DNA from: JAGVGT01 sp963807225
Lineage (GTDB): Bacteria; Desulfobacterota; Desulfobulbia; Desulfobulbales; JAGXFP01
Direction of reading: 5' to 3'
Assembly (NCBI GenBank): GCA_963807225.1
Contig: CAWEAD010000008.1
Location: 558,001 to 622,000, forward strand
Length of the DNA stretch: 64,000 bases
This document shows positions 9,943 to 20,732 of this stretch, piece by piece. The notes beneath the pieces were generated by a model. The model was given only the letters and a program-made list of their open reading frames with translations, was not told where the DNA came from and did not search any database. The position numbers were made by a program, and so were the translations under genes. How positions within the stretch are numbered: the stretch's first letter is position 1; every line of letters starts with the position of its first letter.

Positions 9943-10194
9943 ATGAACAGGCAAGAAATCAGGGAAGTTATTCTGGAAATCATCCATGATATCGACGAGG
10001 ATTCGTCGGTCGAGGTAATCAAGGATGACCAGCCCCTGCGTGACCAGCTCGATCTTGACTCCATGGACTTTCTCGATATCGTCATGGAACTGCGTAAACG
10101 CTACAAGCTCCAGATTCCCGAAGCCGACTACCCCGAACTCGCCTCTCTGGCCAGCTGCGTCAACTACCTGGAGCCCCGCCTGCAGGACGTATAA
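9943..10194 (+). CDS. Dedicated acyl carrier protein
   Basis: An 83-residue acidic helical protein with the phosphopantetheine attachment site LDLDSMDFLD (Ser40), followed by the usual helix ending in an acidic, hydrophobic tail. It would carry growing acyl chains between the cluster's ketosynthase, dehydratase and enoyl reductase and possibly present the finished chain to OleA. The start at ATG 9943 gives normal ACP length. Presence of a cluster-specific ACP suggests the pathway is kept apart from housekeeping fatty acid synthesis; this is inference. Confidence 0.85.
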   Translation: MNRQEIREVILEIIHDIDEDSSVEVIKDDQPLRDQLDLDSMDFLDIVMELRKRYKLQIPEADYPELASLASCVNYLEPRLQDV

Positions 10195-10347
10195 AGCCAG
10201 TATCAAATCCAAAGTAGAACGATGAAGCAAGCCGGGCAGTGACGGACAGTACACAGGTTACGGTGAGGAGCCGCACGGCGCGGCTGACTAAGTTCAGTCC
10301 TCCCTTGAGGAGGGCGAAGTTATACGAAAGATTTGGAATCCGGATAA
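10195..10347 (+). other. Structured non-coding gap between ACP and oxidoreductase genes
   Basis: No open frame. Two compact inverted repeats are visible: GCCGCACGGCGCGGC near 10269-10283 and a CTCCCTTGAGGAG hairpin near 10302-10314. They could be RNA structures, an attenuator, or remains of a mobile RNA. No known riboswitch was recognised. Confidence 0.3.
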
Positions 10348-11745
10348 GTGCGGAATTATGATCAGGTTATAATCGGCGCCGGTCTATCGGGCCTGGCCGC
10401 CGGCATCCGCCTGGCCCGTTTCGGTTCCAAAGTCCTGATCCTCGAAAAGCATGCCGTACCCGGCGGCCTCAATTCCTATTACACCAGACAAGGAAGGTTG
10501 CTGGAAACCGGTCTGCATGCCATGACCAACTATGCCGCTCCAGGGGTCAAGCATGCCCCCCTGAATCGGCTCCTTCGGCAGCTCAAGATTTCCAGACGGG
10601 ATCTCGCCTTCTGCGAACAACTCCGCTCCACCATCCTTTTCTCCGGCGGTAAATCGCTAAGTTTCACCAATGACCCAACCTTCCTGGCCGCTGAAGTGGC
10701 CCGTGTTTTTCCCGGTCAGGCCGAACATTTCAAAACCCTGGTCGACCTGGTACGCAACCATGATCCCTTTCAGCCCCGGCCCTGGACCTCGGCCCGGGAG
10801 AAGCTGCAAGAACTGCTTGGCGATCAGCGCCTGATCGACATGCTGCTCTGGCCGGTGATGATCTACGGCAACAGCAACGAACATGATATGGACTTCGACC
10901 AGTTCGTCATCATGTTCAGCGCCCTGTATCTGGAAGGGATGTTCCGGCCGCGCGGGTCGATCCGCGATTTTCTCCAGTTGCTGCTCGATCATTTCCGGGC
11001 GGCCGGCGGCGAGTTGCGGCTGCGCGCCCCGGTGGCTCGCTTCGGTATCGAAGGGGAGCGGGTGACCAGTGTTGTGCTGGAAAACGGTGAGGAGATCGGC
11101 GCCGGCCAGGTCATCTCCACCGCCGGCTATCCGGCCACTTTGGGCTTCATGGGCCAGGGGGCGCCGACCGCACGCGCGCCCTATGAGGGGAAAATGAGTT
11201 TCGTCGAGATCATCAACGTTCTGCCGGCCTCGGTCCGCCGGGAATTGCGACATCGTGACGAGACCATCATCTTCTTCAACTTCGACGAGACCTTCGACTA
11301 CCGTTGTCCGGACCAGGCGGTCAATATCAATTGCGGGGTGATCTGCTTCCCCGACAATTTCCACGACCTGCCCCCCCGTGAGGAGATGCAGATCAGGGTG
11401 ACCCATCCGGCCAATTACCGGCTGTGGCGGGGTTTTTCCCCGGCGGAATATCTCCGCCAGAAAGAACTCTGGGCCGAGCGTTCGGCGGCGGTGGTGGCGG
11501 AAACCATTGGGAATTATCGGCAGAACATATTATATCAGGATGTCTTTACGCCGGTGACGGTCGAGCGTTTTACCGGTAAAGTCCACGGCGCAATCTACGG
11601 TAGCCCGGTCAAGCTCCGCGATGGGCGAACCCCGCTGGCCAACCTCTTCGTGGCCGGCACCGACCAGGGCTATCTGGGTATCGTCGGCGCCATGCTTTCC
11701 GGGGTGACCATGGTCAATCAGCATATTTTTTCGGAAGCCGGTTGA
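10348..11745 (+). CDS. CrtI/phytoene-desaturase-like FAD oxidoreductase 1
   Basis: A 465-residue flavoprotein of the CrtI/amine-oxidase superfamily. The dinucleotide-binding motif IIGAGLSGLAAGIRLA begins near residue 8, followed by EKHAVPGGLNSYY, which is the second part of the FAD site in this family, and a C-terminal FVAGTDQGYLGIVGAMLSG that closes over FAD. CrtI-type enzymes desaturate, isomerise or saturate polyenes in the membrane. With no carotenoid synthase nearby and ACP/Ole enzymes on both sides, it probably works on an acyl or polyene chain; substrate and direction of reaction are unknown. The start is GTG 10348. A second related gene follows. Confidence 0.7.
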   Translation: MRNYDQVIIGAGLSGLAAGIRLARFGSKVLILEKHAVPGGLNSYYTRQGRLLETGLHAMTNYAAPGVKHAPLNRLLRQLKISRRDLAFCEQLRSTILFSGGKSLSFTNDPTFLAAEVARVFPGQAEHFKTLVDLVRNHDPFQPRPWTSAREKLQELLGDQRLIDMLLWPVMIYGNSNEHDMDFDQFVIMFSALYLEGMFRPRGSIRDFLQLLLDHFRAAGGELRLRAPVARFGIEGERVTSVVLENGEEIGAGQVISTAGYPATLGFMGQGAPTARAPYEGKMSFVEIINVLPASVRRELRHRDETIIFFNFDETFDYRCPDQAVNINCGVICFPDNFHDLPPREEMQIRVTHPANYRLWRGFSPAEYLRQKELWAERSAAVVAETIGNYRQNILYQDVFTPVTVERFTGKVHGAIYGSPVKLRDGRTPLANLFVAGTDQGYLGIVGAMLSGVTMVNQHIFSEAG

Positions 11746-11802
11746 GGCAGGAGCATAGATCAGCCGGCTGAGACTTTATTCCGTAGACTTCGGGAGATTT
11801 GA

Positions 11803-11985
11803 ACCAAAAAAAGGGCACCCCCAATCATTTGTCCCGCTGCGCGGCGTTCCCTTTGCTCCTCGAAGCAGCCGAGAGTTTTAAAACTCGCTTCGCCCAGACA
11901 GTTAAAACCCTCTTTTCGGCTGCTTCTGCGGTGCTCGGCGGCATGAGATGGGGAACGGCAAAGCGGTATATTACGGAATTATTAA
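11803..11985. repeat. Dispersed intergenic repeat C, copy 1
   Basis: This segment matches 38866-39045 in order and spacing: AAAGGGCA, CCAATCA, CCCGCTGCGCGG, TTCCC, GCTCCT, CAGACAG, then a stretch ending in GAAATGGCGAACAACTACGG-like sequence (here GAGATGGGGAACGGCAAAG). It gives a spurious in-frame extension to the next gene. Repeats of this look are widespread in related genomes; function unknown. Confidence 0.6.
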
Positions 11986-11987
11986 TC

Positions 11988-13394
<1,407 letters not shown>

Positions 13395-13397
13395 GCA

Positions 13398-13835
13398 ATG
13401 GCCGAGATTGACGAGATCCTGGCGCTGATCCCGCATCGGCCGCCCTTTCTCTGGGTGGACCGGATCGTCAGGCGGGAAGCCGAACGGATCGAAACCGAGA
13501 AGCTGATCCCGGCCGACCTGGAATTGTTCCATGGCCATTATCCCGGTCATCCCCTGGTGCCGGGGGTGTTGCTCTGCGAGGCGATTTTCCAGTCCGGGGC
13601 CTTGCTGATTGCCGCCGCCCGGCAAGGCCTGGAAGGGCAGGGCGAGATGCCGGTCCTGACCCGGATCGCCAACGCCAAGTTCAAGCGCGAGGTCCAACCG
13701 GGTGCCTTGATCAAGATCTTAGTGACGCTCAAGGAAAGAGTCGGCCCGGCCTGGTTCATGAAGGGTAAATTGACGGTGGACGGCCAGACCGCCGTCAGCG
13801 TGGAATTCGCCTGTGCCCTGGTCAAGCAGTCATAG
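13398..13835 (+). CDS. FabZ-like 3-hydroxyacyl-ACP dehydratase
   Basis: A 145-residue hot-dog-fold dehydratase. The catalytic segment FHGHYPGHPLVPGVLLCEA contains His47 and Glu61, equivalent to the His/Glu pair of FabZ. It would remove water from 3-hydroxyacyl-ACP in the elongation cycle of this cluster. It starts 3 bases after the second FAD oxidoreductase, so is certainly in that operon. It differs from the standard genome arrangement in which fabZ lies with lpx genes, supporting a pathway-specific copy. No ketoreductase (FabG) is seen in the cluster. Confidence 0.85.
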   Translation: MAEIDEILALIPHRPPFLWVDRIVRREAERIETEKLIPADLELFHGHYPGHPLVPGVLLCEAIFQSGALLIAAARQGLEGQGEMPVLTRIANAKFKREVQPGALIKILVTLKERVGPAWFMKGKLTVDGQTAVSVEFACALVKQS

Positions 13836-13973
13836 GATGCGGTACAGAAAGAATCGCAGCGGTCGGGAAGGTTCCGGGCAAAATGCGCTTGGCTGCCGGT
13901 TAAATTACTTGATTGATCCGGTTCGCGGGCTTACCGGCAGCCTGGGTTTTTCTGCAATTTTTATAGGTTATGA

Positions 13974-14777
13974 ATGAGCTTTCTTGAACTGACCGGCAAA
14001 AGTATCGTGGTCTTCGGGCTGGCCAACCGCAAGTCGGTGGCCTGCGCCGTGGGTGAGGTGCTAAGGGCGGAAGGGGTTGAGGTCATCCACGTGGTGCGCA
14101 GCGAGGCACGGCGGGAGACGGCCCGCAAACTTTTCCCGGACTCACCGGTATTTGTCTGCGACGTCGAAGACGAGGCCAATATCGTCCGGGTTCGGGACGA
14201 GGTTGCAAACCATCTCGGAAAACGCAAGCTGGCCGGGTTGGTCCACTCCATCGCCTTCGCCAACTACTCCCGGGGTCTGGTGCCGTTCCACCGGACCGTC
14301 AAGGCCGACTTCCTGCAGGCTTTGGATATCTCCTGTTTTTCCCTGGTCGCCATCGCCAATCATTTTAAGGAATTACTTGATTCGGATGGTTCGGTGGTAA
14401 CCATCTCCATCTCCACCACTTCCATGGCGGCCGAGAATTACGGCTATATGGCCCCGGTCAAGGCGGCACTGGAGTCGTCGCTGATCTTTCTGGCCAAGAG
14501 TTTCGCCGCTGACAGCCGGGTGCGTTTCAACGCGGTTTGTCCCGGACTCCTGAAGACCTCGGCCTCGGCCGGGATCCCCGGTTATATCGACAGCTACCTC
14601 TACGCCGAGAAGCTGACCCTGCGGAAAAAGGCCTTGGAGACCGGCGAGGTGGCCAACGCCGTGGCCTTCCTGCTTTCGCCCCGCTCCTCGGGGATCACCG
14701 GTCAGCGTCTGGTGCTGGACGGCGGCATGGGGCTGAATTATTTCGATGCCGAGATCATCGGCAAGGTCGTCGACTGA
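13974..14777 (+). CDS. FabI-like enoyl-ACP reductase
   Basis: A 267-residue short-chain dehydrogenase with the FabI-type nucleotide motif GLANRKSVA (residues 15-23), SIAFANYSRG near residue 89, the catalytic YGYMAPVKAALES (Tyr-x6-Lys spacing as in FabI) near residue 154, and a C-terminal ITGQRLVLDGGMGL. It would reduce enoyl-ACP with NAD(P)H as the last step of each elongation round. It overlaps the oleA start by one base (TGATG), tightly coupling chain building with condensation. Whether it reduces every double bond or leaves some in place decides whether the product is a polyene. Confidence 0.85.
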   Translation: MSFLELTGKSIVVFGLANRKSVACAVGEVLRAEGVEVIHVVRSEARRETARKLFPDSPVFVCDVEDEANIVRVRDEVANHLGKRKLAGLVHSIAFANYSRGLVPFHRTVKADFLQALDISCFSLVAIANHFKELLDSDGSVVTISISTTSMAAENYGYMAPVKAALESSLIFLAKSFAADSRVRFNAVCPGLLKTSASAGIPGYIDSYLYAEKLTLRKKALETGEVANAVAFLLSPRSSGITGQRLVLDGGMGLNYFDAEIIGKVVD

Positions 14778-15812
14778 TGCACTTTTCCAGGGTCTGCCTG
14801 CACTCATTCGGCTACGAGTTGCCGCCCCGGGTGATCACTTCGGCCGCCATGGAAGAGCGGCTGGCTCCGGTTTATGAACGCCTGAAATTACCGGCCGGCC
14901 GGTTGGAACTGATGTCCGGCATCGGCGCACGTCGGTTCTGGGAGCCCGGAACCAAACCCAGTGACGGGGCGGTGCGGGCCGGCGCCAAGGCCATCGCCGC
15001 TTCCGGATTCGACCGCCGAAGAGATCGACTGCCTGTTTTTTACCGGGGTGTGCCGCGATCTGATCGAACCGGCCACCGCCGCCTTCGTGCACCGGCAGCT
15101 GGGCTTGCCGGAGAAGTGCCTGATCTATGATATCTCCAATGCCTGTCTGGGGTTTCTGAACGGCATGCTGACCCTGGCCGGCATGATCGAACTGGGTCAG
15201 ATCCGCTGCGGCCTGATCGTCTCCGGCGAGACCGCCGAGGATCTGGTGGAATCGACCATCACCGCCCTGCTCGGTGACCTGACCCTGACCCGTAAAACCA
15301 TCAAATCCGCCTTCGCCTCCCTGACCATCGGTTCCGGGGCGGTCGCTCTGGTCATGGGAGACCGCTCCCGACGGGACAGCGGCCACTATCTGACCGGCGG
15401 AAGCTACCGGGCCCGGACCTCATTCAACGATCTCTGCCAGGGTGGCCGGGAGGATTCGGCCGGCACCCTGATGGCCACCGACTCCGAGGAACTGCTGCGG
15501 CGGGGGGTGGAAACCGCGCACCAGACCTGGGTTGATTTCCTGGTTGAGACCGGCTGGGAAGCGAATTCGATCAGCCGCTTCTTCTGCCACCAGGTGGGCA
15601 GCGCCCATGCCAAGCTGCTCTTCGAAACCCTGGGACTCGATCCGGCCCGCAACTACCAGACCCTGGCCCGGCTGGGCAATGTCGGGTCGGTCTCGGCCCC
15701 GATCACCATGGCCCTGGGACTGGAAGAGGGAGTTCTCCAGCCCGGCCAGCGCGCCGCCCTCCTGGGCATCGGCAGCGGGATCAACTGTCTGATGTTGGGA
15801 GTTGACTGGTGA
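14777..15812 (+). pseudogene. oleA: OleA head-to-head condensing thiolase (one frameshift)
   Basis: OleA-type thiolase superfamily protein that joins two activated fatty acyl chains into a beta-keto acid, the first committed step of long-chain olefin synthesis. The N-terminal half (MHFSRVCLHSFGYELPPRVI from ATG 14777) is in one frame to about 15010; the rest, from TAEEIDCLFFTG onward, is in the next. After one indel correction the protein is about 345 residues, normal for OleA. Kept are the nucleophile in NACLGF, the family segment LIEPATA, His in CHQVGS, Asn in LGNVGS and the terminal LGIGSGINCLM. All active-site parts are intact, so the single shift may be a read error; if real, the olefin pathway is inactive here. 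Confidence 0.8.
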
Positions 15813-15962
15813 AAATGAAAGTGCCTAAAGTTTAAAGTTATAAGTGCCTAAAGTTATGGTGTTTACTGATCGGATATCTATTGCCGTTCATCCTGAGCTT
15901 GTCGAAGGATGGCCAAACTACAGTGCTGGTCCTGTACTTCTTTACGACAAGCGGAATAAGTC

Positions 15963-16838
15963 ATGAAATCCCTGGCCAAACTCTACCCCTTTGAACCGCG
16001 CCGCTTCGACCTGGACGACGGTCATGCCATGTCCTACCTGGACGAGGGTAAGGGGCCGGTTATCGTCATGCTGCACGGTAATCCGACCTGGTCCTTTTTC
16101 TACCGCCACCTGGTGGTCCGTCTCCGGGACCGTTACCGGCTGATCGTCCCCGACCATCTGGGTTGCGGCCTCTCCGACAAGCCCCAGGATTATCCCTATC
16201 GGTTGGTCAACCATATCGACAATCTGGAAAAGCTCATCGACCACCTGGGTATCTCCCGACACGCCATGATGGTTCATGACTGGGGCGGCGCCATCGGTTA
16301 CGGTTACGCCGAACGCCACCCGGAACGGCTGACGGCCCAGATCGTCCTGAACACCGCCGCCTTCCGCTCTCGGAGGATACCTCTGCGCATCCGGCTCTGC
16401 CGAGCTCCATATCTGGGGCCATTCCTGGTCCGGGGCTTGAACGCCTTCGCCGGGGCGGCGGTCTGGATGGCGGCCAAGAAGCGACTTACCTCCCAGGTCC
16501 GCAAGGCCTATATTGCCCCTTATGATTCCTGGGAGAATCGGGTGGCGGTCATGCGCTTCATCGAGGATATCCCCCTGAACTGGCGTCATCCCTCTTGGGA
16601 AACCTTGCTGAGGGCGGAAGGGGCCCTGGATCTGTTCAAGGATCTGCCGACCCTGATCCTCTGGGGCGGGCGGGATTTTTGTTTCAACGATCATTTCTTC
16701 CACGAATGGCAGCAACGTTTTCCGAATGCCCGCTCGATCTACCTGGTCAACGCCGGGCATTACGTGCTGGAGGATGCCACCGCCGAAGCGGAGCAGTTTC
16801 TCGAAGGTTTTCTGGCTGACTATCTAAGGGTGGAATGA
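15963..16838 (+). CDS. oleB: OleB alpha/beta hydrolase, beta-lactone decarboxylase
   Basis: A 291-residue protein of the haloalkane-dehalogenase-like alpha/beta hydrolase group. MLHGNPTWSFFYRHL (residue 36 on) gives the oxyanion region, VHDWGGAIGYGYAERHPERL carries the aspartate nucleophile at Asp106, and NAGHYVLEDA near the C-terminus holds the catalytic His. In Ole pathways OleB removes carbon dioxide from the cis-beta-lactone made by OleC, giving the internal olefin. Its place between oleA and oleC is the standard order. A gap of 150 bases after oleA contains no gene. Confidence 0.85.
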   Translation: MKSLAKLYPFEPRRFDLDDGHAMSYLDEGKGPVIVMLHGNPTWSFFYRHLVVRLRDRYRLIVPDHLGCGLSDKPQDYPYRLVNHIDNLEKLIDHLGISRHAMMVHDWGGAIGYGYAERHPERLTAQIVLNTAAFRSRRIPLRIRLCRAPYLGPFLVRGLNAFAGAAVWMAAKKRLTSQVRKAYIAPYDSWENRVAVMRFIEDIPLNWRHPSWETLLRAEGALDLFKDLPTLILWGGRDFCFNDHFFHEWQQRFPNARSIYLVNAGHYVLEDATAEAEQFLEGFLADYLRVE

Positions 16839-16970
16839 ACTCAGTATTAAGGAACCGGAATTCGGAATTCGGAATTCGGCGGAAATGCTGTATCATCCAT
16901 ATCCTGACTATTGAATTACGACTTCCGATCAATAAAACCTGAGCACTCGGCAAATTATTCATAACCTGTG

Positions 16971-18614
16971 ATGACCGATCTGCAGAATCATAACATCGCT
17001 CTAGCTTTGAGCGAGGCGGCCAGCCTGCGGCCGGAGCGCACCGCCATCATCGCCAGGGTGTTCGGCGGAAACCGGAGCTGGACCTTTCGCGAGCTGGACG
17101 AAAACGTTTCGGCCTATGCCCACGGACTGGCCGGCCTGGGCTTGAACCGGCAGGATCGGGCCGTGCTGATGGTGCCGCCCTCCATGGAGTTCATCGCCCT
17201 GGCTTACGCCCTCTTTCGCCTGGGGGTGCCGGTGATCCTGATCGATCCCGGCATGGGCTACCGCAACCTGTTGCGCTGCATCGCCAAGATCAAACCGACC
17301 ATCTTCATCGGCAGTCCCAAGGCCAATCTCTTCCGCCTGCTCAATACCTTCACCTTCTTCAGCGTCCGGAAAGCGGTATGCGTTGGAACCGGCCTGGGGA
17401 TTTTGGGCGATTCCCTGGCCGGGCTGGCCGATTACGACAAAGGCGATTTTCCCACTCCGGCGACCACCCCGGATGACCTGGCCGCCATCATCTTCACCAC
17501 CGGCTCCACCGGGCCGCCGAAAGGGGTGCGCTACCGCCACGGGGTCTTCCAGGCGCAACTGGGGCTGATTCGTGATTATTACGGGATCACCCCGGAAGAT
17601 GTGGATCAGCCGGCCTTTCCGCTTTTCGCCTTGTTTTCCACGGCTCTGGGCGCCTGCGCGGTAATCCCCGAGATGGATCCTTCCCGGCCGGCCCAGGTCG
17701 ATCCGGCCCTCTTCGTCAAGTCGATCATGAGCCGCCGGGTCACTTATTCATTCGGTTCGCCGGCTATCTGGAACGTGGTCAGCCGCTATTGCCTGGAACA
17801 GGGGATTGTGCTCGATTCCCTGCGCCTGGTGCTGATGGCCGGCGCTCCGGTGGCGGGGGAGCTGATCGACCGGGTGCGGCGCATCCTGCCGAGCGGAGCT
17901 GAAATCCAGACCCCCTACGGCGCCACCGAAGCACTGCCGGTGGCCTCGATCACCGGCGCCGAGATCCTGGCCGAGACCTGGCCTTTGACCCGCAAGGGTT
18001 GGGGCGTCTGTGTGGGCAGACCGCTGCCCGACAATCAAATCAAAATTATCAAGACCAGTGATGAGCCCCTGGCGGACTGGGCAACGGTCGAGGAACTGGC
18101 GCAGGGGGAAATCGGCGAGATTGTGGTTGATGGGCCGGTGGTCACCGAGGGGTACGACCATAACGACCGGGAAAACGAGTTGGCCAAGATCGTCGGCCAT
18201 GACCGGGTCTGGCACCGGATGGGCGACCTGGGTTACCTTGATGAACAGGGCCGGCTTTGGTTTTGCGGCCGGCGCGCCCACCGGGTGATAACAAGTCGCG
18301 GTGAGATGTATACCATCCCCTGTGAGGCGGTGTTCAACGAACACCCGGCCGTCAATCGTTCGGCCCTGGTCGGGGTGAAAAAACCGGCGGAAAGTTACCA
18401 GACCCCGGTGTTGATTGCCGAGCCGGCCAATAGCATGGACGAGGAACAATTGCTGGCCGAGTTGCGCCAGCGGGCTTTGGGCAATCCTTTGACCGAGACC
18501 ATCGAGCATTTTCTGATCCACCCGGATTTTCCGGTGGATATCCGGCACAATGCCAAGATCTTCCGGGAGAAGCTGGCGCTCTGGGCGGCGGAGCAATTAA
18601 AAATTAAGAATTAA
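16971..18614 (+). CDS. oleC: OleC beta-lactone synthetase
   Basis: A 547-residue AMP-binding (ANL superfamily) enzyme. FTTGSTGPPKGVRYRH near residue 176 is the ATP motif, TPYGATEALP near residue 308 the A5 motif, and MGDLGYLDEQGRLWFCGR near residue 419 the hinge region. OleC uses ATP to close the beta-hydroxy acid made by OleD into a beta-lactone. GTG 16968 directly before ATG 16971 is an alternative start. The last codons run into a small repeat (AATTAAGAATGCAGAATG), so the extreme C-terminus may have been replaced. Gene order, length and motifs all match OleC. Confidence 0.85.
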   Translation: MTDLQNHNIALALSEAASLRPERTAIIARVFGGNRSWTFRELDENVSAYAHGLAGLGLNRQDRAVLMVPPSMEFIALAYALFRLGVPVILIDPGMGYRNLLRCIAKIKPTIFIGSPKANLFRLLNTFTFFSVRKAVCVGTGLGILGDSLAGLADYDKGDFPTPATTPDDLAAIIFTTGSTGPPKGVRYRHGVFQAQLGLIRDYYGITPEDVDQPAFPLFALFSTALGACAVIPEMDPSRPAQVDPALFVKSIMSRRVTYSFGSPAIWNVVSRYCLEQGIVLDSLRLVLMAGAPVAGELIDRVRRILPSGAEIQTPYGATEALPVASITGAEILAETWPLTRKGWGVCVGRPLPDNQIKIIKTSDEPLADWATVEELAQGEIGEIVVDGPVVTEGYDHNDRENELAKIVGHDRVWHRMGDLGYLDEQGRLWFCGRRAHRVITSRGEMYTIPCEAVFNEHPAVNRSALVGVKKPAESYQTPVLIAEPANSMDEEQLLAELRQRALGNPLTETIEHFLIHPDFPVDIRHNAKIFREKLALWAAEQLKIKN

Positions 18615-18690
18615 GAATGCAGAATGCAGAATGGTGAGGCCGGGGGCGGAAGATAGAGCCCTGCCCCGGAGATACAGAGTGACTTCGGAA

Positions 18691-19692
18691 ATGATCAAAA
18701 AAGCGGCGGTCACCGGTGGGGGTGGCTTCATCGGAGCCAATCTCGTCCGTCAACTCCTGGACCTGGGGGTGGAGACGGTGGTGATCGGTCGCCACAACTA
18801 CCCGGAACTGGAGAAGATCGGTGGAATCCCGGCAGTGGGCGATATCCGCGATCACGCCTTTCTGGATCGGGCTTTCACCGGTTGTGACACCATCTTCCAC
18901 GTGGCCGCCAAGGCGGGGATCTGGGGGAATCGGCAGGAATATTTCGGCATCAACCTGACCGGCACCGAAAACGTTATCTCCGCCTGCCGCACCGACAGAG
19001 TTGAACGACTGATTTATACCAGCACCCCCAGCGTGGTTTTCGCCGGCCGGAATATTGAAGGCGGCAACGAATCCTTGCCTTACCCTGATAAATATCTTTG
19101 CCACTATGCGGCCAGTAAAGCCGCCGCCGAAAAAGCGGTGCTGGCCGCCAATGGTCCGGAATTGAAAACTGTCGCTCTGCGGCCGCATCTGGTCTGGGGG
19201 CCGGGCGACACCAACCTGATCCCCCGCCTGGTCGAACGGGGCCGTAAAGGGTTGTTGAAAAGAGTGGGGCAGGGGAGCAACCTGGTTGATATCTCCTACA
19301 TCGATAATGTGGTGGAGGCGCATCTGCTGGCGGCGGCCAACCTGGCCGGCAGCCATAGCGCCGCGGGGAAAACCTACTTCATCTCCCAGGGCGAGCCGGT
19401 CAAGCTTTGGAACTGGATTGATGAGTTTTTCGAACTGGTCGGCATCCCGCCGGTCAGAAAATCGGTTACCTTTCGGCAGGCTAAAATGGCCGGTTGGCTG
19501 CTGGAAGTGATTTACGGCTGGTTGCGGATTGAAAGTGAACCGCTGATGACCCGTTTTCTGGCCGAACAACTGGCCCACTCCCACTGGTTCTCCATCGCAG
19601 CCGCCCGCCGCGATCTGGGCTACGAGCCGCAGGTCAGCACCGCTGAAGGGTTGAAGCGCACGGCGGAGTGGGTGCGCCGCTCCGCCCTCTAG
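18691..19692 (+). CDS. oleD: OleD 2-alkyl-3-ketoacid reductase
   Basis: A 333-residue extended short-chain dehydrogenase of the 3-beta-hydroxysteroid dehydrogenase type. AAVTGGGGFIGANLV (residues 5-19) binds NADP, STPSVVF follows near residue 110, and CHYAASKAAAE near residue 136 contains the catalytic Tyr-x3-Lys. OleD reduces the beta-keto acid produced by OleA before OleC acts. It is the last gene of the cluster in the + direction. ATG 18691 begins the Rossmann fold directly; upstream in-frame sequence contains the small AATGCAGAATG repeat and is unlikely to be translated. Confidence 0.85.
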   Translation: MIKKAAVTGGGGFIGANLVRQLLDLGVETVVIGRHNYPELEKIGGIPAVGDIRDHAFLDRAFTGCDTIFHVAAKAGIWGNRQEYFGINLTGTENVISACRTDRVERLIYTSTPSVVFAGRNIEGGNESLPYPDKYLCHYAASKAAAEKAVLAANGPELKTVALRPHLVWGPGDTNLIPRLVERGRKGLLKRVGQGSNLVDISYIDNVVEAHLLAAANLAGSHSAAGKTYFISQGEPVKLWNWIDEFFELVGIPPVRKSVTFRQAKMAGWLLEVIYGWLRIESEPLMTRFLAEQLAHSHWFSIAAARRDLGYEPQVSTAEGLKRTAEWVRRSAL

Positions 19693-20290
19693 CCGAATCC
19701 CGCCGTTCCACGCCGAAATCGGCGTCTCGTCAAACCGTCTGTTTGGATCGCAGAAAAAAGAAAAGCAGAACTCCTGGTGAGGAGTTATTGTCAGGAATGC
19801 CATAAAGGTGGTCGGGGTCAAGATGGTTTGGAAATATCTTGACTGACAATTGAGTATTTTGTCCCCAGAATTTTGCCATGATGGTTCGCCAATTTTAGAA
19901 TTAAACATGATTTAGCACCGGCCACGTTTGTTTTGAAAAGGGGGGAAAGGGGGCAACCGATTTCGGTCAATGATGACAAGAAATAAAGGGAGCAGATTTG
20001 TATCGGTGCGACTGGTAACGGTTGGTAGGCTTGTTATCTCTTTCTGCTTTAGATTGGGCGGATCAAAATAATTAAGTAAGGTGTCCCCGGAACTCTCTCC
20101 CGAATTAATGTGACGGATATTAATATACGGGAATTAACTCGCATGCGAGTTATTAGCCCTATACAGGATATTTCGGGGTATATAACCAAATTTTGGAGTT
20201 GTTTTCAGGCCTTGCAAGGGTTAGGATTAGTAGAAAAATAGGCCCCACAAGGTCGCAAAAAAACAAAACACGCATGCTGTTTAATAAATA
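19693..20290. other. Non-coding boundary between ole cluster and cassette array
   Basis: About 600 bases with no gene. A short REP-like segment near 19818-19870 contains GGGGTCAAGA, CTTGACTGACAATTGAGTAT and TTTTGTCCCC. A 16-base perfect palindrome AACTCGCATGCGAGTT lies at 20136-20151, 140 bases before the first cassette boundary. From about 20040 the base composition turns AT-rich, marking the edge of acquired DNA. No integrase gene is present. Confidence 0.5.
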
Positions 20291-20309
20291 GTTAGAAGCA
20301 AATACAACA

Positions 20310-20732
20310 ATGAAAGAATTTTCTTTATTACTAAAAATTCCCGCATGTGCTGTTGGGATGTTTTGCATCATTTATGGTTATATGCTCGGCATCAAAGGGA
20401 CAGGACCTGACGGGCCTCATCATTCAATTTATACGAGTGTGTTTGGAATATATTTATTAATTATTGGTGTTTTATATGTATGGCCAAGTAGAAAATTTAT
20501 TAATAATAAACAAATAACAACAATATACATAGTTGTCACATCAACACCACTATTGTTGCTTGTTTCTGGTGGAATATATTCATTAATTAATGATGGATGG
20601 AACAACCTTATTTCTCAAAACCTATTAATACAAATTTTTATATATTTTATGTTTGCATTATTTGCCCCATTATCTGCATTTTTAAATTATAAAGGAAATG
20701 CTTCTAACCAGTCACTTCAGCGGACGTCGTGA
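20310..20732 (+). CDS. Cassette-encoded membrane protein
   Basis: A 140-residue protein with about four hydrophobic segments (residues 5-27, 42-58, 70-90, 107-127) and no recognised family. Its last residues, SNQSLQRTS, are translated from the attC site itself, a common feature of cassette genes and good evidence that the frame is real. It is AT-rich compared with the chromosomal genes. Cassette boundaries are 20291 and 20790. Function unknown. Confidence 0.65.
   Translation: MKEFSLLLKIPACAVGMFCIIYGYMLGIKGTGPDGPHHSIYTSVFGIYLLIIGVLYVWPSRKFINNKQITTIYIVVTSTPLLLLVSGGIYSLINDGWNNLISQNLLIQIFIYFMFALFAPLSAFLNYKGNASNQSLQRTS

Noticed and set aside
10195..10347. Group II intron remnant
   Set aside because: Some hairpins look domain-V-like, but no conserved AGC/catalytic triad pairing or reverse transcriptase piece could be shown.
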